DNA of 64,000 bases from Pararhizobium_B sp963838155 (GCA_963838155.1 CAWIQE010000017.1:1-64000), one strand, 5' to 3'. Counted from the first letter of the stretch, positions 18,901 through 26,622 are shown. Made by a program: numbers and translations. Notes: generated by a model not told the origin, from the letters alone.

Positions 18901-21900
18901 CACCCTGCCGGTGATGTCGGCGCTGCGCTCGGCCAGCCGCTCGTCGAGCCTGCGGGCGAATTGCTCGCCCGTATCGCCCATCCTCTCGGCGAAGGCCGAA
19001 CCCACTCCGGCAAGGACCTCGCCGGCTCTTTCGGCCTCGACGCTGAACTCGCCGGCGGTGCGGGTGACGGCGTCGCGCAGTCGTGCCGACAGGTCGTCCG
19101 TTCCGCCTTCGATGGCGGAGCGGATGGCGTTCAAATTGGTCTCCAGCGAGGTGCTCATCGCGGCGAAGCGGTCGCCGACGAGCGATGTGCGCTCGTCGAG
19201 CGTGGCGACGATGCGATCCGCAGCGCCGGCGCTCGAGGTCTCGAAGTCGGCGGCACGGCTGGCGAGCGTCTGGTCGATCCGTTCGCTGCCGCCGCGCAGC
19301 GCGGCAGCGATGTCTTCGGCCGCTCCGCCGACCTTCTCGCCGATGCTCGACGCACCGGAGGCGATGAGGCCCGAAAGCGCGGTTTCCCGGGCCGCCAGCG
19401 TCGCGGCCAGTTCGCCCGCACGGCGTTCGAGCGTGGCGTCGATGGTTCCCGCGCGCTCGCCGAGGAGGCCGTCGAGCGTCTCGGTCCCTGTGGAAAGTGC
19501 CGTGCGGATGGCATCGAGGCGCTCGGCGAGCGCGGAGTCGATCCTGGTATGGCCGTCGCTCACGGCCTTGTCGAAGGCCTCGGCGTGGCCGCCCACGGCG
19601 GCTTCGAGGGACTGCTGCCCGCTGGCGAGAACCGCGGAGATCGCGGCCGCCTTTTCGCCCAGCGTCGCGTCGAGTCGCTTCTCAGTGTCCTCGATCGAGC
19701 CGAAGAGGGCGCTCGAGCGCTCGGCAAGTGCGAGATCGATGCGGCTGTGTCCGTCGGCGAGCACCCGGGCGATCGCTTCCGATTTGCCGCCGAGGGTGGC
19801 TTCGAGGGCGCTGTGCCCGGCCTCGAACGACGTCGAGATGCCGCTGGCGTGGCGGGCGAGGGTCTCCTGCAGCCGCCCTTCGGCGGTTTCCATGGCGGAG
19901 GCGATGGCGCCGTGGCCCTGTTCGAGGCTTCCGGAGATCGATGCGGCGTGGTCGCGAAGGCTCGTCTCGAACCGTGTGCCGTTGTCCCCGAGCGTCTCGG
20001 CGAGCCGGTCGTGGCCTTCCTGCAGCGACGCGGAAATGCCGCTGGCATGGCCGGCGAGGCTGTCGCGCAGACGTCCTTCCGCCGCCTCGACGGTGGAGGC
20101 GATGGCGCCGTGGCCCTCTTCGATGCTGCCGGAAATCGACGTCGCGTGAGCGCGCATGCTCGTCTCGAAGCGCGTGCTGCTGCTCCCGAGCAGTTCCGAC
20201 AGGCGGTCGTGGCCCTCGCGCAGCGACGCGGACAGGTCGCCGGCGTGCCTGGAAAGGGCCTCGTTCATCTGCCCCTGGACGTCGCCGACGGTCTCGGCGA
20301 TCGCGCGGTGTCCGTCCTCGACGCTGCCGGAGATCGACGCCGCGTGCTCGCGCAGGCTCGTCTCGAACTTCCGGCTGCCCGTTTCGAGGCTATCCGACAG
20401 CGACTTGTGCCCGGCTTCCAGCGTTCCGGCAATGGCGCCTGCGCGCTCGCTGATCGTCGAACCGATGCGCTCCAGGCTGGTGGACATGATTCCGTCGATG
20501 GCGCTGGTGCCGCCCGACAGGCTCTCGTCGATCCGGGCCATGCTTTCGGCGAGCTTGGCGGCGAGGCTTCCGGCGCGCCGGTCGAAGGCCGAGGTCAGCT
20601 CCCCGACGTGCTCGTCGAAGATCGAGGATACGCCGCGCACCGAGGCCTCCAGGCGCTCCTCGAAGAAGCCGGAGCGCAGGTCCAGGTCGGTCACGATGTC
20701 GTCGGCGCTCGTCTTGAGGGCCTGGTGGAACCGGGCGCCCTTGTCGTCGAGCGCGGCGTTCATGGTCGCCAGGACGTCGTCGAGGCCGCCGGTGATGGCC
20801 TGCTGGCCGACCGACAGGCTTTCGCTGATCTCGCGGGTGCGGGCGATCAGCGTTTCGTTGAGCTGGCGGGCCCGCTGGTTCAGCGCGTCGTTGAGCTTCT
20901 CGGTGTTGGCGTCGAGGGACGAGGCGCGGGTCTCGAATTCGGCGAGCAGGGCCTCGCCGCGCTTGCCGAACTGGCTCGTGAGAGTCTCGAACTTCGTATC
21001 GAAGATGTCGTTCAGCGTGTCGGCGGATTCCGAGAGCGACTGGCGCAGCGTTTCGGTTCGGCGCTGCAGCACGTCTTCCATGGACTGGGAGAGGCCGTTC
21101 GTCGTGTCCATGAGGGCGGTCGCCCGGGTTTCCATCATGGTGGCGAAGGCCTGCCCGGAGGTCTCGATGCGCTTGGAAATGTCGTCGCCGGCGATCGCCA
21201 GCTGATCCTTGAGCTGCTCGTGGGCGCCGGATATGGAGGCGCGCACCCGCTCCGCGTGGCCGACGATGGCGTCGCGCTCGGTTCCCAGGCTCTCCACGAG
21301 ACTGCGCATGCGTATTTCGTTGTCGGCGTAGCTGCGCTCCAGCGCGCTCACCTCGGAATGCACCATCGTCTCGATCTCGGAGGCGCGCGCGATGGTGCGC
21401 TCGATGCCCTCGTTCATGGCCGACACTTCGCGGCGAACAGCCTGGCCGACCGTCGCAATGCGATCGGTGCCGACGCTTTCGGGCTCGGCGAGGCGCAGCG
21501 CGATTTCCGTCATCGACCGTGCGGCGGAGCGCAGCTCCGATGCGCGCGAGACCATCGCAGCGAAGCCGAAGAAGAGGAGTATCGGCAGGACGATGCCGAC
21601 GGCGAAGGCGATCGCGACCGGCATCGCGACCAGGTCGGCGAGCGAGCGTATCTGCCAGATCTGCGGCCCGTAGAGCAGGTCGGCCAGGAAAAGGCCTGCG
21701 ACGATCCAGAGCGCGGAGACGATGAAGGCGTTGCGGTAGGCGGCGCGGCCCGACCGGCCGTCGAGCGATCTCAGCAGCTGCGGGGGCGCTGCCCGGGCAT
21801 CGTCGTTGGCTGCGGCGAAGGGCGGAACCGGCTGGGCGGGTTCGCGCAGCGGGGCCGAAGGGCGAAGCGGCGGTCCCTGGACGGAAGACGGGTCGGCCGG

Positions 21901-22125
21901 CGCCTCCGATCTGCCGGGCGCAACCGGCTCGGCCGGCGCGTCCTGCTCGGCGCGGTCGGCTTCGGCGAGCTCGCGGGCGGCGTTCGAGACCTGAGCCTCC
22001 AGGTCGTCGAAGGAGAGGTCCCCGACGCCGTCGTCTCCATCCTGATATCCCGAGTCGATCCTGAGCGCGTCCTCCAGTGCCTGGTAGGCCTGCTCGTCGA
22101 CGGAGGTTGCGGTCTTCTTGGCCAT
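15973..22125 (-). CDS. RgsE/GPR-like giant polar growth protein
   Basis: 2050 residues. An acidic N-terminus (about 1-110) precedes two membrane segments (near FIVSALWIVAGLFLADLLYG, residues about 135-155, and VAIAFAVGIVLPILLFFGFA, about 175-195). About 1600 residues of helical repeats follow, then a linker rich in Pro/Ala and a conserved C-terminal domain (about 1900-2050, FTRRLYTLKGQQTFEDIKSK). This matches the family of the Agrobacterium GROWTH POLE RING protein and Sinorhizobium RgsE (about 2100 residues, often annotated apolipoprotein- or kinesin-like), which organises unipolar growth at the cell pole. The repeats are 33 residues long at residues 498-1058 and 29 residues at 1373-1778. 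The divergent neighbour is an Hpt protein. The assignment rests on architecture and C-terminal resemblance. Confidence 0.8.
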   Translation of the reverse strand: MAKKTATSVDEQAYQALEDALRIDSGYQDGDDGVGDLSFDDLEAQVSNAARELAEADRAEQDAPAEPVAPGRSEAPADPSSVQGPPLRPSAPLREPAQPVPPFAAANDDARAAPPQLLRSLDGRSGRAAYRNAFIVSALWIVAGLFLADLLYGPQIWQIRSLADLVAMPVAIAFAVGIVLPILLFFGFAAMVSRASELRSAARSMTEIALRLAEPESVGTDRIATVGQAVRREVSAMNEGIERTIARASEIETMVHSEVSALERSYADNEIRMRSLVESLGTERDAIVGHAERVRASISGAHEQLKDQLAIAGDDISKRIETSGQAFATMMETRATALMDTTNGLSQSMEDVLQRRTETLRQSLSESADTLNDIFDTKFETLTSQFGKRGEALLAEFETRASSLDANTEKLNDALNQRARQLNETLIARTREISESLSVGQQAITGGLDDVLATMNAALDDKGARFHQALKTSADDIVTDLDLRSGFFEERLEASVRGVSSIFDEHVGELTSAFDRRAGSLAAKLAESMARIDESLSGGTSAIDGIMSTSLERIGSTISERAGAIAGTLEAGHKSLSDSLETGSRKFETSLREHAASISGSVEDGHRAIAETVGDVQGQMNEALSRHAGDLSASLREGHDRLSELLGSSSTRFETSMRAHATSISGSIEEGHGAIASTVEAAEGRLRDSLAGHASGISASLQEGHDRLAETLGDNGTRFETSLRDHAASISGSLEQGHGAIASAMETAEGRLQETLARHASGISTSFEAGHSALEATLGGKSEAIARVLADGHSRIDLALAERSSALFGSIEDTEKRLDATLGEKAAAISAVLASGQQSLEAAVGGHAEAFDKAVSDGHTRIDSALAERLDAIRTALSTGTETLDGLLGERAGTIDATLERRAGELAATLAARETALSGLIASGASSIGEKVGGAAEDIAAALRGGSERIDQTLASRAADFETSSAGAADRIVATLDERTSLVGDRFAAMSTSLETNLNAIRSAIEGGTDDLSARLRDAVTRTAGEFSVEAERAGEVLAGVGSAFAERMGDTGEQFARRLDERLAERSADITGRVDMLADRLSESQAAFSSHADELSSTIAGTEARLSEQARSIAENLDRADKALQTRNESIRSTLDERTRELNSMLASRSSELSRLIDDQARPLVERFGDHGSEAARQIEEATQTSADRLRAENAALVNAIAARTNETLASIQEAEADLRVRVTDLIDRLGASNASITSVVAEVAEGLGNVEEKLTSTTEGFARTAADAAGRVADTTALLEGKVDRLSDISSGTLSQVSVLAERFDDHAHVLAAASDLLGTAQSGLASTLDDRREALERLSNGLLARSEDVERTMRSLETIVEQAFADADTYSDRAAGRLRENMRLGLQDAERLVAETEKRSEAAADRMRETLDSSVGRIVETLVAAEARSESAAEEMRQKFRAAVDEITAAFAGTVDQSSVSADRVRDNFRKAVDDISTAFEGTETRSAASAGQMREAFAATIDEIAQAISVTERRAQTAASRMREALDSALEEIGDTLSSTTDRSAHAAEDLRRILGDAIADFTGALSEAGGQSRTVAAEIRNALNGAIGDFSSALDGAGERSQGVAGEIRNALNGAIDEAGTGLSATERRSMTTAARIRDALNAAVDEFGEGLAGTEDRCVTSANSMRDALQGVIDDMRSSLEEAEKTSSTSATRVRGAIRAASAEIGEILESTEALSTTSAGRLRDTMQSAVAEFEAMLASADKTSGQTTGRMRDALKIAVDEAVERFSGATDEIRRSAAEIRKELGDTRAELKRGAFDLPEETRESAAAMRRAVADQIQALQDLSQIVEQSTRGLEVAPATPVRPARQHVEAPRLRGGFEAQGERPERAGPAAPAASAPLQGPRPQGSGWVSDLLRGAAQQEANEEAAAARARPTPSAPAASDGRNPRHVVESLNSLSVDIARAIDHDASVDLWRRYQRGERDVFTRRLYTLKGQQTFEDIKSKYEREPEFKTAVDRYIADFEKLLADVRRGDRDNVMTQTYLTSDTGKVYTMLAHASGRFNNL
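16792..18009 (-). repeat. 14 tandem 29-residue (87-bp) coding repeats
   Basis: Inside the giant gene, fourteen consecutive 29-codon units run without a single indel (1218 bases). The consensus is roughly RS..SA.RMRDAL..AVDEI...L..TE; examples are RSMTTAARIRDALNAAVDEF and QSRTVAAEIRNALNGAIGDF. 29 residues per 8 helical turns gives 3.625 residues per turn, close to an undistorted alpha helix. Confidence 0.9.
18952..20634 (-). repeat. 17 tandem 33-residue (99-bp) coding repeats
   Basis: Seventeen gapless 33-codon units. The middle ones alternate in pairs to form a 66-residue super-repeat, for example SISGSIEEGHGAIASTVEAA followed by GISASLQEGHDRLAETLGDN. 33 = 3 x 11, the hendecad period of apolipoprotein-like and right-handed coiled coils (11/3 residues per turn). 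Confidence 0.9.
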
Positions 22126-22515
22126 CCGGTTCTACGCCTCGTTACCCTTCGCTCATCTGCTAGAACGCGCTCGGGGCCTTATTGTGATCGTTCGCTCCCG
22201 CGCTTTTGGAACGGGATCCCCGGGCGCGCCCGCAGTGCCCGGGGAGCTGACGGCCGGGGCACTGCAAGCCCGTATCGTACTGACACAGAAGTGTCCGGGA
22301 CACAATTAAACGAATAAGTCGCTGGCCGCATGCTTTTTGCTTTATGAACGACTTTCGGAGGAGCGCCCCCGGGAAAAGGCCGACGCGGCACGGTGTTGAG
22401 GGTTCATTAACCATAAAGTCATGTTTCTGTGCCAAATTTGGGCACGTTCGGATTCCGTTCAGGTTCGTCCCATATGCTTAACGGCGACGTGTGCACCTTG
22501 ACCCGGATCGAGACG
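22126..22515. other. Divergent promoter region, giant gene / Hpt gene
   Basis: 390 bases with no supported gene. It separates the minus-strand giant gene from the plus-strand Hpt gene and must hold both promoters. It contains a TTAACCAT octamer (22407-22414) and the near-palindrome GTGTCCGGGACAC around 22290. No other recognised structure. Confidence 0.5.
22407..22414 (+). promoter_or_regulatory. Possible CtrA half-site
   Basis: TTAACCAT matches the CtrA recognition half-site described in Caulobacter and rhizobia; it is 102 bases upstream of the Hpt start. An eight-base match can occur by chance. Confidence 0.25.
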
Positions 22516-22884
22516 ATGGCAGCAGTGACGATCGCGTTCGAACCTCCAGAGAACGGCGGAGGGGGAACCTTCCCCGCGGGGCGTCCCATCGACTTCGCGC
22601 ATCTTCGGCGGCAGACGATGGGCGACAAGGACCTGGAGGCCGAAATCCTTTCGCTCTTCGCGCGCGAGGCAAGGCAGCTCGTGGACCGCCTGGCGCACGA
22701 GCCGGCCTCGGCAAGGCCCGGGATCGCCCACCGGCTGAAGGGAGCCGCACGCGGCGTCGGCGCCTTTCGCGTGGCTGCGGCCGCCGAGGCCCTGGAAGCG
22801 CTTCCGGACGAGAGCGCGACGATGTCCGCACTTCTGCGGTCGGTGACCGAGGCCGCCGATTTCATCTGCGGGCTCTCGCGCTGA
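22516..22884 (+). CDS. Hpt (histidine phosphotransfer) domain protein
   Basis: 122 residues from the ATG at 22516; earlier in-frame ATGs would add an unconserved leader. A single Hpt four-helix domain occupies about residues 30-115, with the phosphoryl-accepting histidine in AHRLKGAARGVGAF. Such stand-alone Hpt proteins pass phosphate between a hybrid kinase and a response regulator in the cytoplasm. The window holds a hybrid kinase (CckA, at 32776), but whether they are partners cannot be told; the usual CckA partner is the structurally different ChpT. The Gly-rich stretch PPENGGGGTF at the N-terminus is probably disordered. Confidence 0.8.
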   Translation: MAAVTIAFEPPENGGGGTFPAGRPIDFAHLRRQTMGDKDLEAEILSLFAREARQLVDRLAHEPASARPGIAHRLKGAARGVGAFRVAAAAEALEALPDESATMSALLRSVTEAADFICGLSR

Positions 22885-23011
22885 AACGCGGCCGGAACGG
22901 ACACAGGCCGTAGCCGTCGTCGCCGTTTTGGCGCAAACCCTTGTCTGACCCTCGCGAGTGTGTATTTAAGGCCCGGAGTTCAAGCCCGGCCCTGCCGGAC
23001 GAGGTATTTCG

Positions 23012-23332
23012 ATGACAAAGATCACGATCGTGGCCTTCGACGGCACCCGCCACGAGATCGAGGCGGAGAACGGCTCGACCGTCATGGAGAACGCCATCCG
23101 CAACGGCGTGCCGGGCATCGAGGCCGAATGCGGGGGCGCGTGCGCCTGCGCGACCTGCCACGTCTATGTCGACGAGGCGTGGATCGAGACCGTCGGGGAG
23201 CCGGAGCCGATGGAGGAGGACATGCTGGATTTCGCCTACGACGTCCGGCCGACCTCGCGGCTGTCCTGCCAGATCAAGGTCACCGATGAGCTCGACGGGC
23301 TCGTCGTAGAGGTTCCCGAACGCCAGGCCTGA
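23012..23332 (+). CDS. Adrenodoxin-type [2Fe-2S] ferredoxin
   Basis: 106 residues. The cluster ligands C40-x5-C46-x2-C49-x36-C86 (AECGGACACATCHV and RLSCQIKV) match vertebrate-type/putidaredoxin-like ferredoxins exactly; C44 is an extra cysteine inside the loop. GAGG lies 8 bases before the ATG. It carries single electrons from a reductase to cytochromes P450, ring-hydroxylating oxygenases or iron-sulfur assembly. The next gene, 33 bases downstream, encodes a suitable NADPH-dependent reductase, which makes the pair a likely two-component electron-transfer chain. Confidence 0.93.
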   Translation: MTKITIVAFDGTRHEIEAENGSTVMENAIRNGVPGIEAECGGACACATCHVYVDEAWIETVGEPEPMEEDMLDFAYDVRPTSRLSCQIKVTDELDGLVVEVPERQA

Positions 23333-23365
23333 GCCGCCCGGCGTCCGTTTCCAGATGAAAGCACG

Positions 23366-24394
23366 ATGATGGCTGATGCAATCGAAACCGATGTCGTGAT
23401 CGTTGGCGCCGGGCCCGTCGGCCTTTTCGCGGTGTTCGAGCTGGGTCTCTACGACCTGAAGTGCCACCTGATCGACATCCTGGATCGGCCGGGCGGGCAG
23501 TGCGCGGAGCTCTATCCCGAAAAGCCGATCTACGACATCCCGGCGTGGCCCGAGATCAGCGGCGCGGGCCTGGTCGACAAGCTGATGGAGCAGATCGCCC
23601 CGTTCGAGCCGCAGTTTCACCTCAACCGGATGGTGACGGCGCTCAGGAAGCGCGACGACGGGTCGTTCGAGGTCGAGACCGACGAGGGCCAGCTGTTCCG
23701 CTCGAAGGTCGTGGTGATCGCGGCCGGAGGCGGGTCGTTCCAGCCGAAGCGCCCGCCGATCCCCGGGATCGAGGCCTATGAGGGCAAGTCGGTCTTCTAT
23801 TCGGTGCGTCGCATGGAGGAGTTCAGGGACCACGACGTGCTTATCGTCGGCGGCGGGGATTCGGCACTCGACTGGACGCTGAACCTGCAGCCCGTCGCCC
23901 GGTCGCTCGCGCTCGTCCACCGGCGGCCGGAATTCCGGGCCGCGCCCGACAGCGTCAACAAGATGTTCGCCCTGCAGGAGAGCGGCCGGCTGACCTTCCA
24001 GGTCGGCCAGGTCGCCGGCCTCAAGGGGGAGGACGGAATGCTGGCGGCGGCGACGATCAAGACCAAGGACGGGCTCGTCGACCTGCCATGCACCCGGATG
24101 CTGCCGTTCTTCGGCCTCACAATGAAGCTCGGCCCGGTCGCCGAATGGGGACTGAACCTCCACGAGAACCTCATCGCGGTGGATACCGAGAAGTTCCAAA
24201 CCTCGGTCCCCGGCATCTTCGCCATCGGCGACATCAACCACTATCCGGGCAAGCTCAAGTTGATCCTGTCGGGCTTCCACGAAGCGGCGCTGATGACGCA
24301 GGCGGCCAAGCGGATCGTCAGCCCGAACGAGCGGGTGGTCTTCCAGTACACGACGTCGTCCACCAGCCTGCAGAAGAAGCTCGGCGTTCAGTAG
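23366..24394 (+). CDS. Ferredoxin--NADP+ reductase, thioredoxin-reductase type
   Basis: 342 residues. The FAD-binding Rossmann motif GAGPVGLFAVFELG is at about 15-28, the NADPH-binding GGGDSALDW at about 165, and the second FAD motif GDINHYPGK at about 290. There is no CxxC redox pair, so this is not a thioredoxin reductase. The C-terminal extension after FQYTTSSTSLQKKLG is typical of the TrxR-like FNR family of Bacillus, Rhodopseudomonas and rhizobia. It probably reduces the ferredoxin encoded just upstream. The start could be either of two adjacent ATGs (23366 or 23369). Confidence 0.92.
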   Translation: MMADAIETDVVIVGAGPVGLFAVFELGLYDLKCHLIDILDRPGGQCAELYPEKPIYDIPAWPEISGAGLVDKLMEQIAPFEPQFHLNRMVTALRKRDDGSFEVETDEGQLFRSKVVVIAAGGGSFQPKRPPIPGIEAYEGKSVFYSVRRMEEFRDHDVLIVGGGDSALDWTLNLQPVARSLALVHRRPEFRAAPDSVNKMFALQESGRLTFQVGQVAGLKGEDGMLAAATIKTKDGLVDLPCTRMLPFFGLTMKLGPVAEWGLNLHENLIAVDTEKFQTSVPGIFAIGDINHYPGKLKLILSGFHEAALMTQAAKRIVSPNERVVFQYTTSSTSLQKKLGVQ

Positions 24395-24445
24395 TTCCGA
24401 CCCGGGAGAAACGCGGCCGGGCGGCGGATGCCGGAAGGGGAGACC

Positions 24446-24483
24446 AAAAAAGGCCCCGCGGTGCTGCTGGGCACGGCGGGGCC
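24446..24483 (-). terminator. Strong rho-independent terminator, minus strand
   Basis: GGCCCCGC / GCGGGGCC stem (24452-24459 with 24476-24483), extended by further pairs and followed on the minus strand by TTTTTT. On the plus strand the run of A precedes the stem, so it does not serve the reductase gene. Confidence 0.85.
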
Positions 24484-24598
24484 CAAGAGGGCGCATCGAA
24501 ACCGGATATGGGAGGTCTATCCGTCAAACCGGATGCGCCGGGAGAGCAACATGTTCGATGTGTTAGAAATACCTGACGGATCGCTTCTACGCTACGCC
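24446..24598 (-). ncRNA. Candidate trans-acting sRNA with anti-SD hairpin loop
   Basis: No minus-strand protein gene lies upstream, yet a strong minus-strand terminator ends here. Just before it the RNA would fold into a long hairpin: outer stem GGCGCATC/GATGCGCC (24532-24539 with 24490-24497), inner stem CGGATA/TATCCG and loop GACCTCCCA (24509-24517). An exposed CCUCCC can pair with ribosome-binding sites, as in the rhizobial sRNAs with anti-Shine-Dalgarno loops. A CTATTA at about -10 suggests a start near 24598, but the -35 is weak. No homologue was identified; boundaries are inferred. Confidence 0.55.
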
Positions 24599-24749
24599 CA
24601 ATAATAGGGGGTTTGTTTCGAGGGGTAAGCTCGGCCTTGGCGGTTCCTTGCGGGCGTTGCTTGGAAAATGCTTGCGGTTCCATGGTTTCGCGGATCGATG
24701 CCGGCCCGTCGACGGTCGGGGCGACGGGCCGTGGGCACACGCTCATAAC

Positions 24750-24758
24750 TGTGGATAA
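24750..24758 (-). promoter_or_regulatory. Single consensus DnaA box
   Basis: TGTGGATAA is the exact reverse complement of the DnaA box TTATCCACA. It is solitary, 91 bases upstream of folP, in a region otherwise without recognised signals. DnaA control of folP is only a possibility. Confidence 0.35.
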
Positions 24759-24848
24759 TGTCGCGCGGTCTCGTCGACCCGGATTTCCGGAAGGCGTTGC
24801 AGCCGGCCGTGCGATGCGTCATATCCGCCACATGGACGAGAATGACCG

Positions 24849-25739
24849 ATGGACGACGGCGTGACGATCGACCCGGACCCCTTCGCCCCGCGCGAATGGC
24901 GGCTGGCGCGCGGCCGCTCGCTGACGCTCGGTCCAAGGGCGGTCGTCATGGCGGTCGTCAACGTCACGCCGGACTCCTTTTCGGACGGAGGGCAGTTCGC
25001 GTCGGTGGACGCGGCCGTCGCGGCGGCGCTCGCCATGGAGAAGGACGGTGCGGACATCCTCGACATCGGCGGCGAATCCACCCGTCCCGGCGGCGAACCG
25101 GTCGAAGCGGACGAGGAGCAGGCCCGCGTGCTGCCCGTCATCGAAGCGCTGGCGGGGCGTGCTTCGGCCGCGATCTCGGTCGACACCTACCGTGCGGAGA
25201 CGGCGCGGCTCGCGCTCGCCGCCGGCGCGCACATCGTCAACGACGTGTGGGGGTTCCAGCGCGAGCCTTCGATCGCCGCGGTGGTAGCGGAGGCGGGCGC
25301 CGGCGCGGTCGTCATGCATACGGGCCGCGGGCGCCGGCGCCTCGCCGACGTCGTCGCCGACCAGCGCGCCTTTCTGGGTCCGTCGCTCGAGATCGCGCGC
25401 AGCGCCGGGCTCGCGGACGACGCGCTGGTGCTCGATCCGGGCTTCGGCTTCGCCAAGGACGTCGACGAGAACCTCGACCTGATGGCGCGGTTCGGCGAGC
25501 TCCATCGCTTCGGCCTTCCGCTCCTGGCCGGCACGTCGCGCAAGCGGTTCGTCGGTGCGATCAGCGGACGAAGCGAGGCCGGCGGGCGGGATGCCGCGAC
25601 GGCGGCGACCTCGGTTGTGCTGAGATTGGCCGGCGCCGCCATTTTCAGGGTGCACGATGTCGCAATCAACAAGGATGCGCTGGCGGTCGCGGATGCTATG
25701 GTATCCCGCATGCATGTCGCGAGACCCGAAGGCCGGTGA
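24849..25739 (+). CDS. folP: Dihydropteroate synthase
   Basis: 296 residues, a TIM barrel. Family motifs are present: VVNVTPDSFSDGG (pterin/phosphate site, about 36-48), DIGGESTRPGG (about 75), DPGFGFAKD (about 195), GTSRKRFVGAISG (about 230) and the final FRVHDV. It joins para-aminobenzoate to 6-hydroxymethyl-dihydropterin diphosphate in folate synthesis and is the sulfonamide target. The stop TGA overlaps the folB ATG by one base (TGATG), so the folP-folB-folK genes are an operon. A 20-residue N-terminal extension before the barrel is common in alphaproteobacteria. Confidence 0.95.
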   Translation: MDDGVTIDPDPFAPREWRLARGRSLTLGPRAVVMAVVNVTPDSFSDGGQFASVDAAVAAALAMEKDGADILDIGGESTRPGGEPVEADEEQARVLPVIEALAGRASAAISVDTYRAETARLALAAGAHIVNDVWGFQREPSIAAVVAEAGAGAVVMHTGRGRRRLADVVADQRAFLGPSLEIARSAGLADDALVLDPGFGFAKDVDENLDLMARFGELHRFGLPLLAGTSRKRFVGAISGRSEAGGRDAATAATSVVLRLAGAAIFRVHDVAINKDALAVADAMVSRMHVARPEGR

Positions 25740-26104
25740 TGCCGCTCTACACGATCAACCTGACCAATTGCGCGTTCTTCGCGCGTCACGGCGTGCATGA
25801 CGAGGAGGAGTTTCTCGGGCAGCGCTTCTTCGTCGACGCCGAACTCGACGTCGACCCCGGCGGGGCGCTGCTCGACGATTCGATCTCGGCCACCGTCGAC
25901 TACGGCGTCGTCTTCGCCGAGATCGAGCAGATCGTGACCGGCAAGCGGCGCTACCTGATAGAGGCGCTCGCCTTCGAGGTGGCGAGGGCGCTGTGCGACC
26001 GGTTCGCGCAGGTGAAGCGGGCGAAGATCACCATCCGCAAGCCGAATGCCCCGGTGCCGGGCGTGCTCGACCACGTCTCCGTCACCGTCGAGCATTTCGC
26101 CTGA
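25739..26104 (+). CDS. folB: Dihydroneopterin aldolase
   Basis: 121 residues. It begins MPLYTINLTNCAFFARHGVH, with the conserved ARHGV motif near residue 15; the catalytic lysine lies in TIRKPNAPVPGVLDHVSV near the C-terminus, and LIEALAFEVA is the substrate-binding helix. It converts 7,8-dihydroneopterin to 6-hydroxymethyl-dihydropterin and glycolaldehyde and forms an octamer. The start overlaps the folP stop and it is followed 8 bases later by folK, giving three consecutive folate steps in one transcript. Confidence 0.94.
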   Translation: MPLYTINLTNCAFFARHGVHDEEEFLGQRFFVDAELDVDPGGALLDDSISATVDYGVVFAEIEQIVTGKRRYLIEALAFEVARALCDRFAQVKRAKITIRKPNAPVPGVLDHVSVTVEHFA

Positions 26105-26112
26105 GGTCGGCG

Positions 26113-26622
26113 GTGTCTCCGGCGAGGGCCGCGCTCGGTCTGGGCGGCAACATCGGCGATCCGCCGGCAACCATGGCGCGGGCGCTTCGCCTGCTCGACG
26201 CGCGGGCCGACACGGGCGTGAGGACGGTGTCCCGGCTCTACCGCACGCCGCCCTGGGGCAAGACGGACCAGGCGTGGTTCTACAATGCCTGCACCCTGGT
26301 CGAGACGACTTTGGAACCCGAGGCCCTGCTCAACGCCTGCCTCGACATCGAGCGCCGGCTCAAGCGCGTTCGCGAGGAACGATGGGGACCGCGCACGATC
26401 GATATCGACGTTCTCACCCATGGCGACTTCTCCAGCCGCGAACCGGTGCTCACGGTGCCGCATCCGCGGATGACGGAGCGCGGATTCGTCATGGTGCCGC
26501 TGGCAGAGATCGCACGCGACCTCGTCGTGGAGGGCCGGACGGTGGGGAGTTGGGCCGAAGCCGCAGAGACGTCGGGAATCGAGCCGGCGAGCGACGACGG
26601 AACGTGGTGGCTGCAGTCCTGA
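26113..26622 (+). CDS. folK: 6-hydroxymethyl-dihydropterin pyrophosphokinase
   Basis: 169 residues from the GTG at 26113; this start puts ALGLGGNIGD at the usual distance from the N-terminus, and GAGG lies 6 bases upstream. The motifs are GLGGNIGDP, the active-site RWGPRTIDIDVL and VPHPRMTERGFV. The enzyme transfers diphosphate from ATP to 6-hydroxymethyl-dihydropterin, making the substrate used by FolP. Third gene of the folate operon. The next gene downstream lies on the other strand. Confidence 0.93.
   Translation: MSPARAALGLGGNIGDPPATMARALRLLDARADTGVRTVSRLYRTPPWGKTDQAWFYNACTLVETTLEPEALLNACLDIERRLKRVREERWGPRTIDIDVLTHGDFSSREPVLTVPHPRMTERGFVMVPLAEIARDLVVEGRTVGSWAEAAETSGIEPASDDGTWWLQS

Noticed and set aside
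16792..20634. Regular 87- and 99-bp repeats as a CRISPR or satellite array
   Set aside because: They are coding repeats that keep frame and diverge at the codon level; there are no identical repeats with unique spacers.
14818..22317. Very long antisense open frames opposite ndvB, the giant protein, nrdJ and mprF
   Set aside because: They are a by-product of high GC and strong third-position bias; their translations are Arg/Gly/Ala/Asp-rich with no domains, and the other strand encodes recognisable proteins.
24446..24483. Terminator of the ferredoxin reductase gene
   Set aside because: The poly-A precedes the stem on the plus strand, so the element is oriented for minus-strand transcription.
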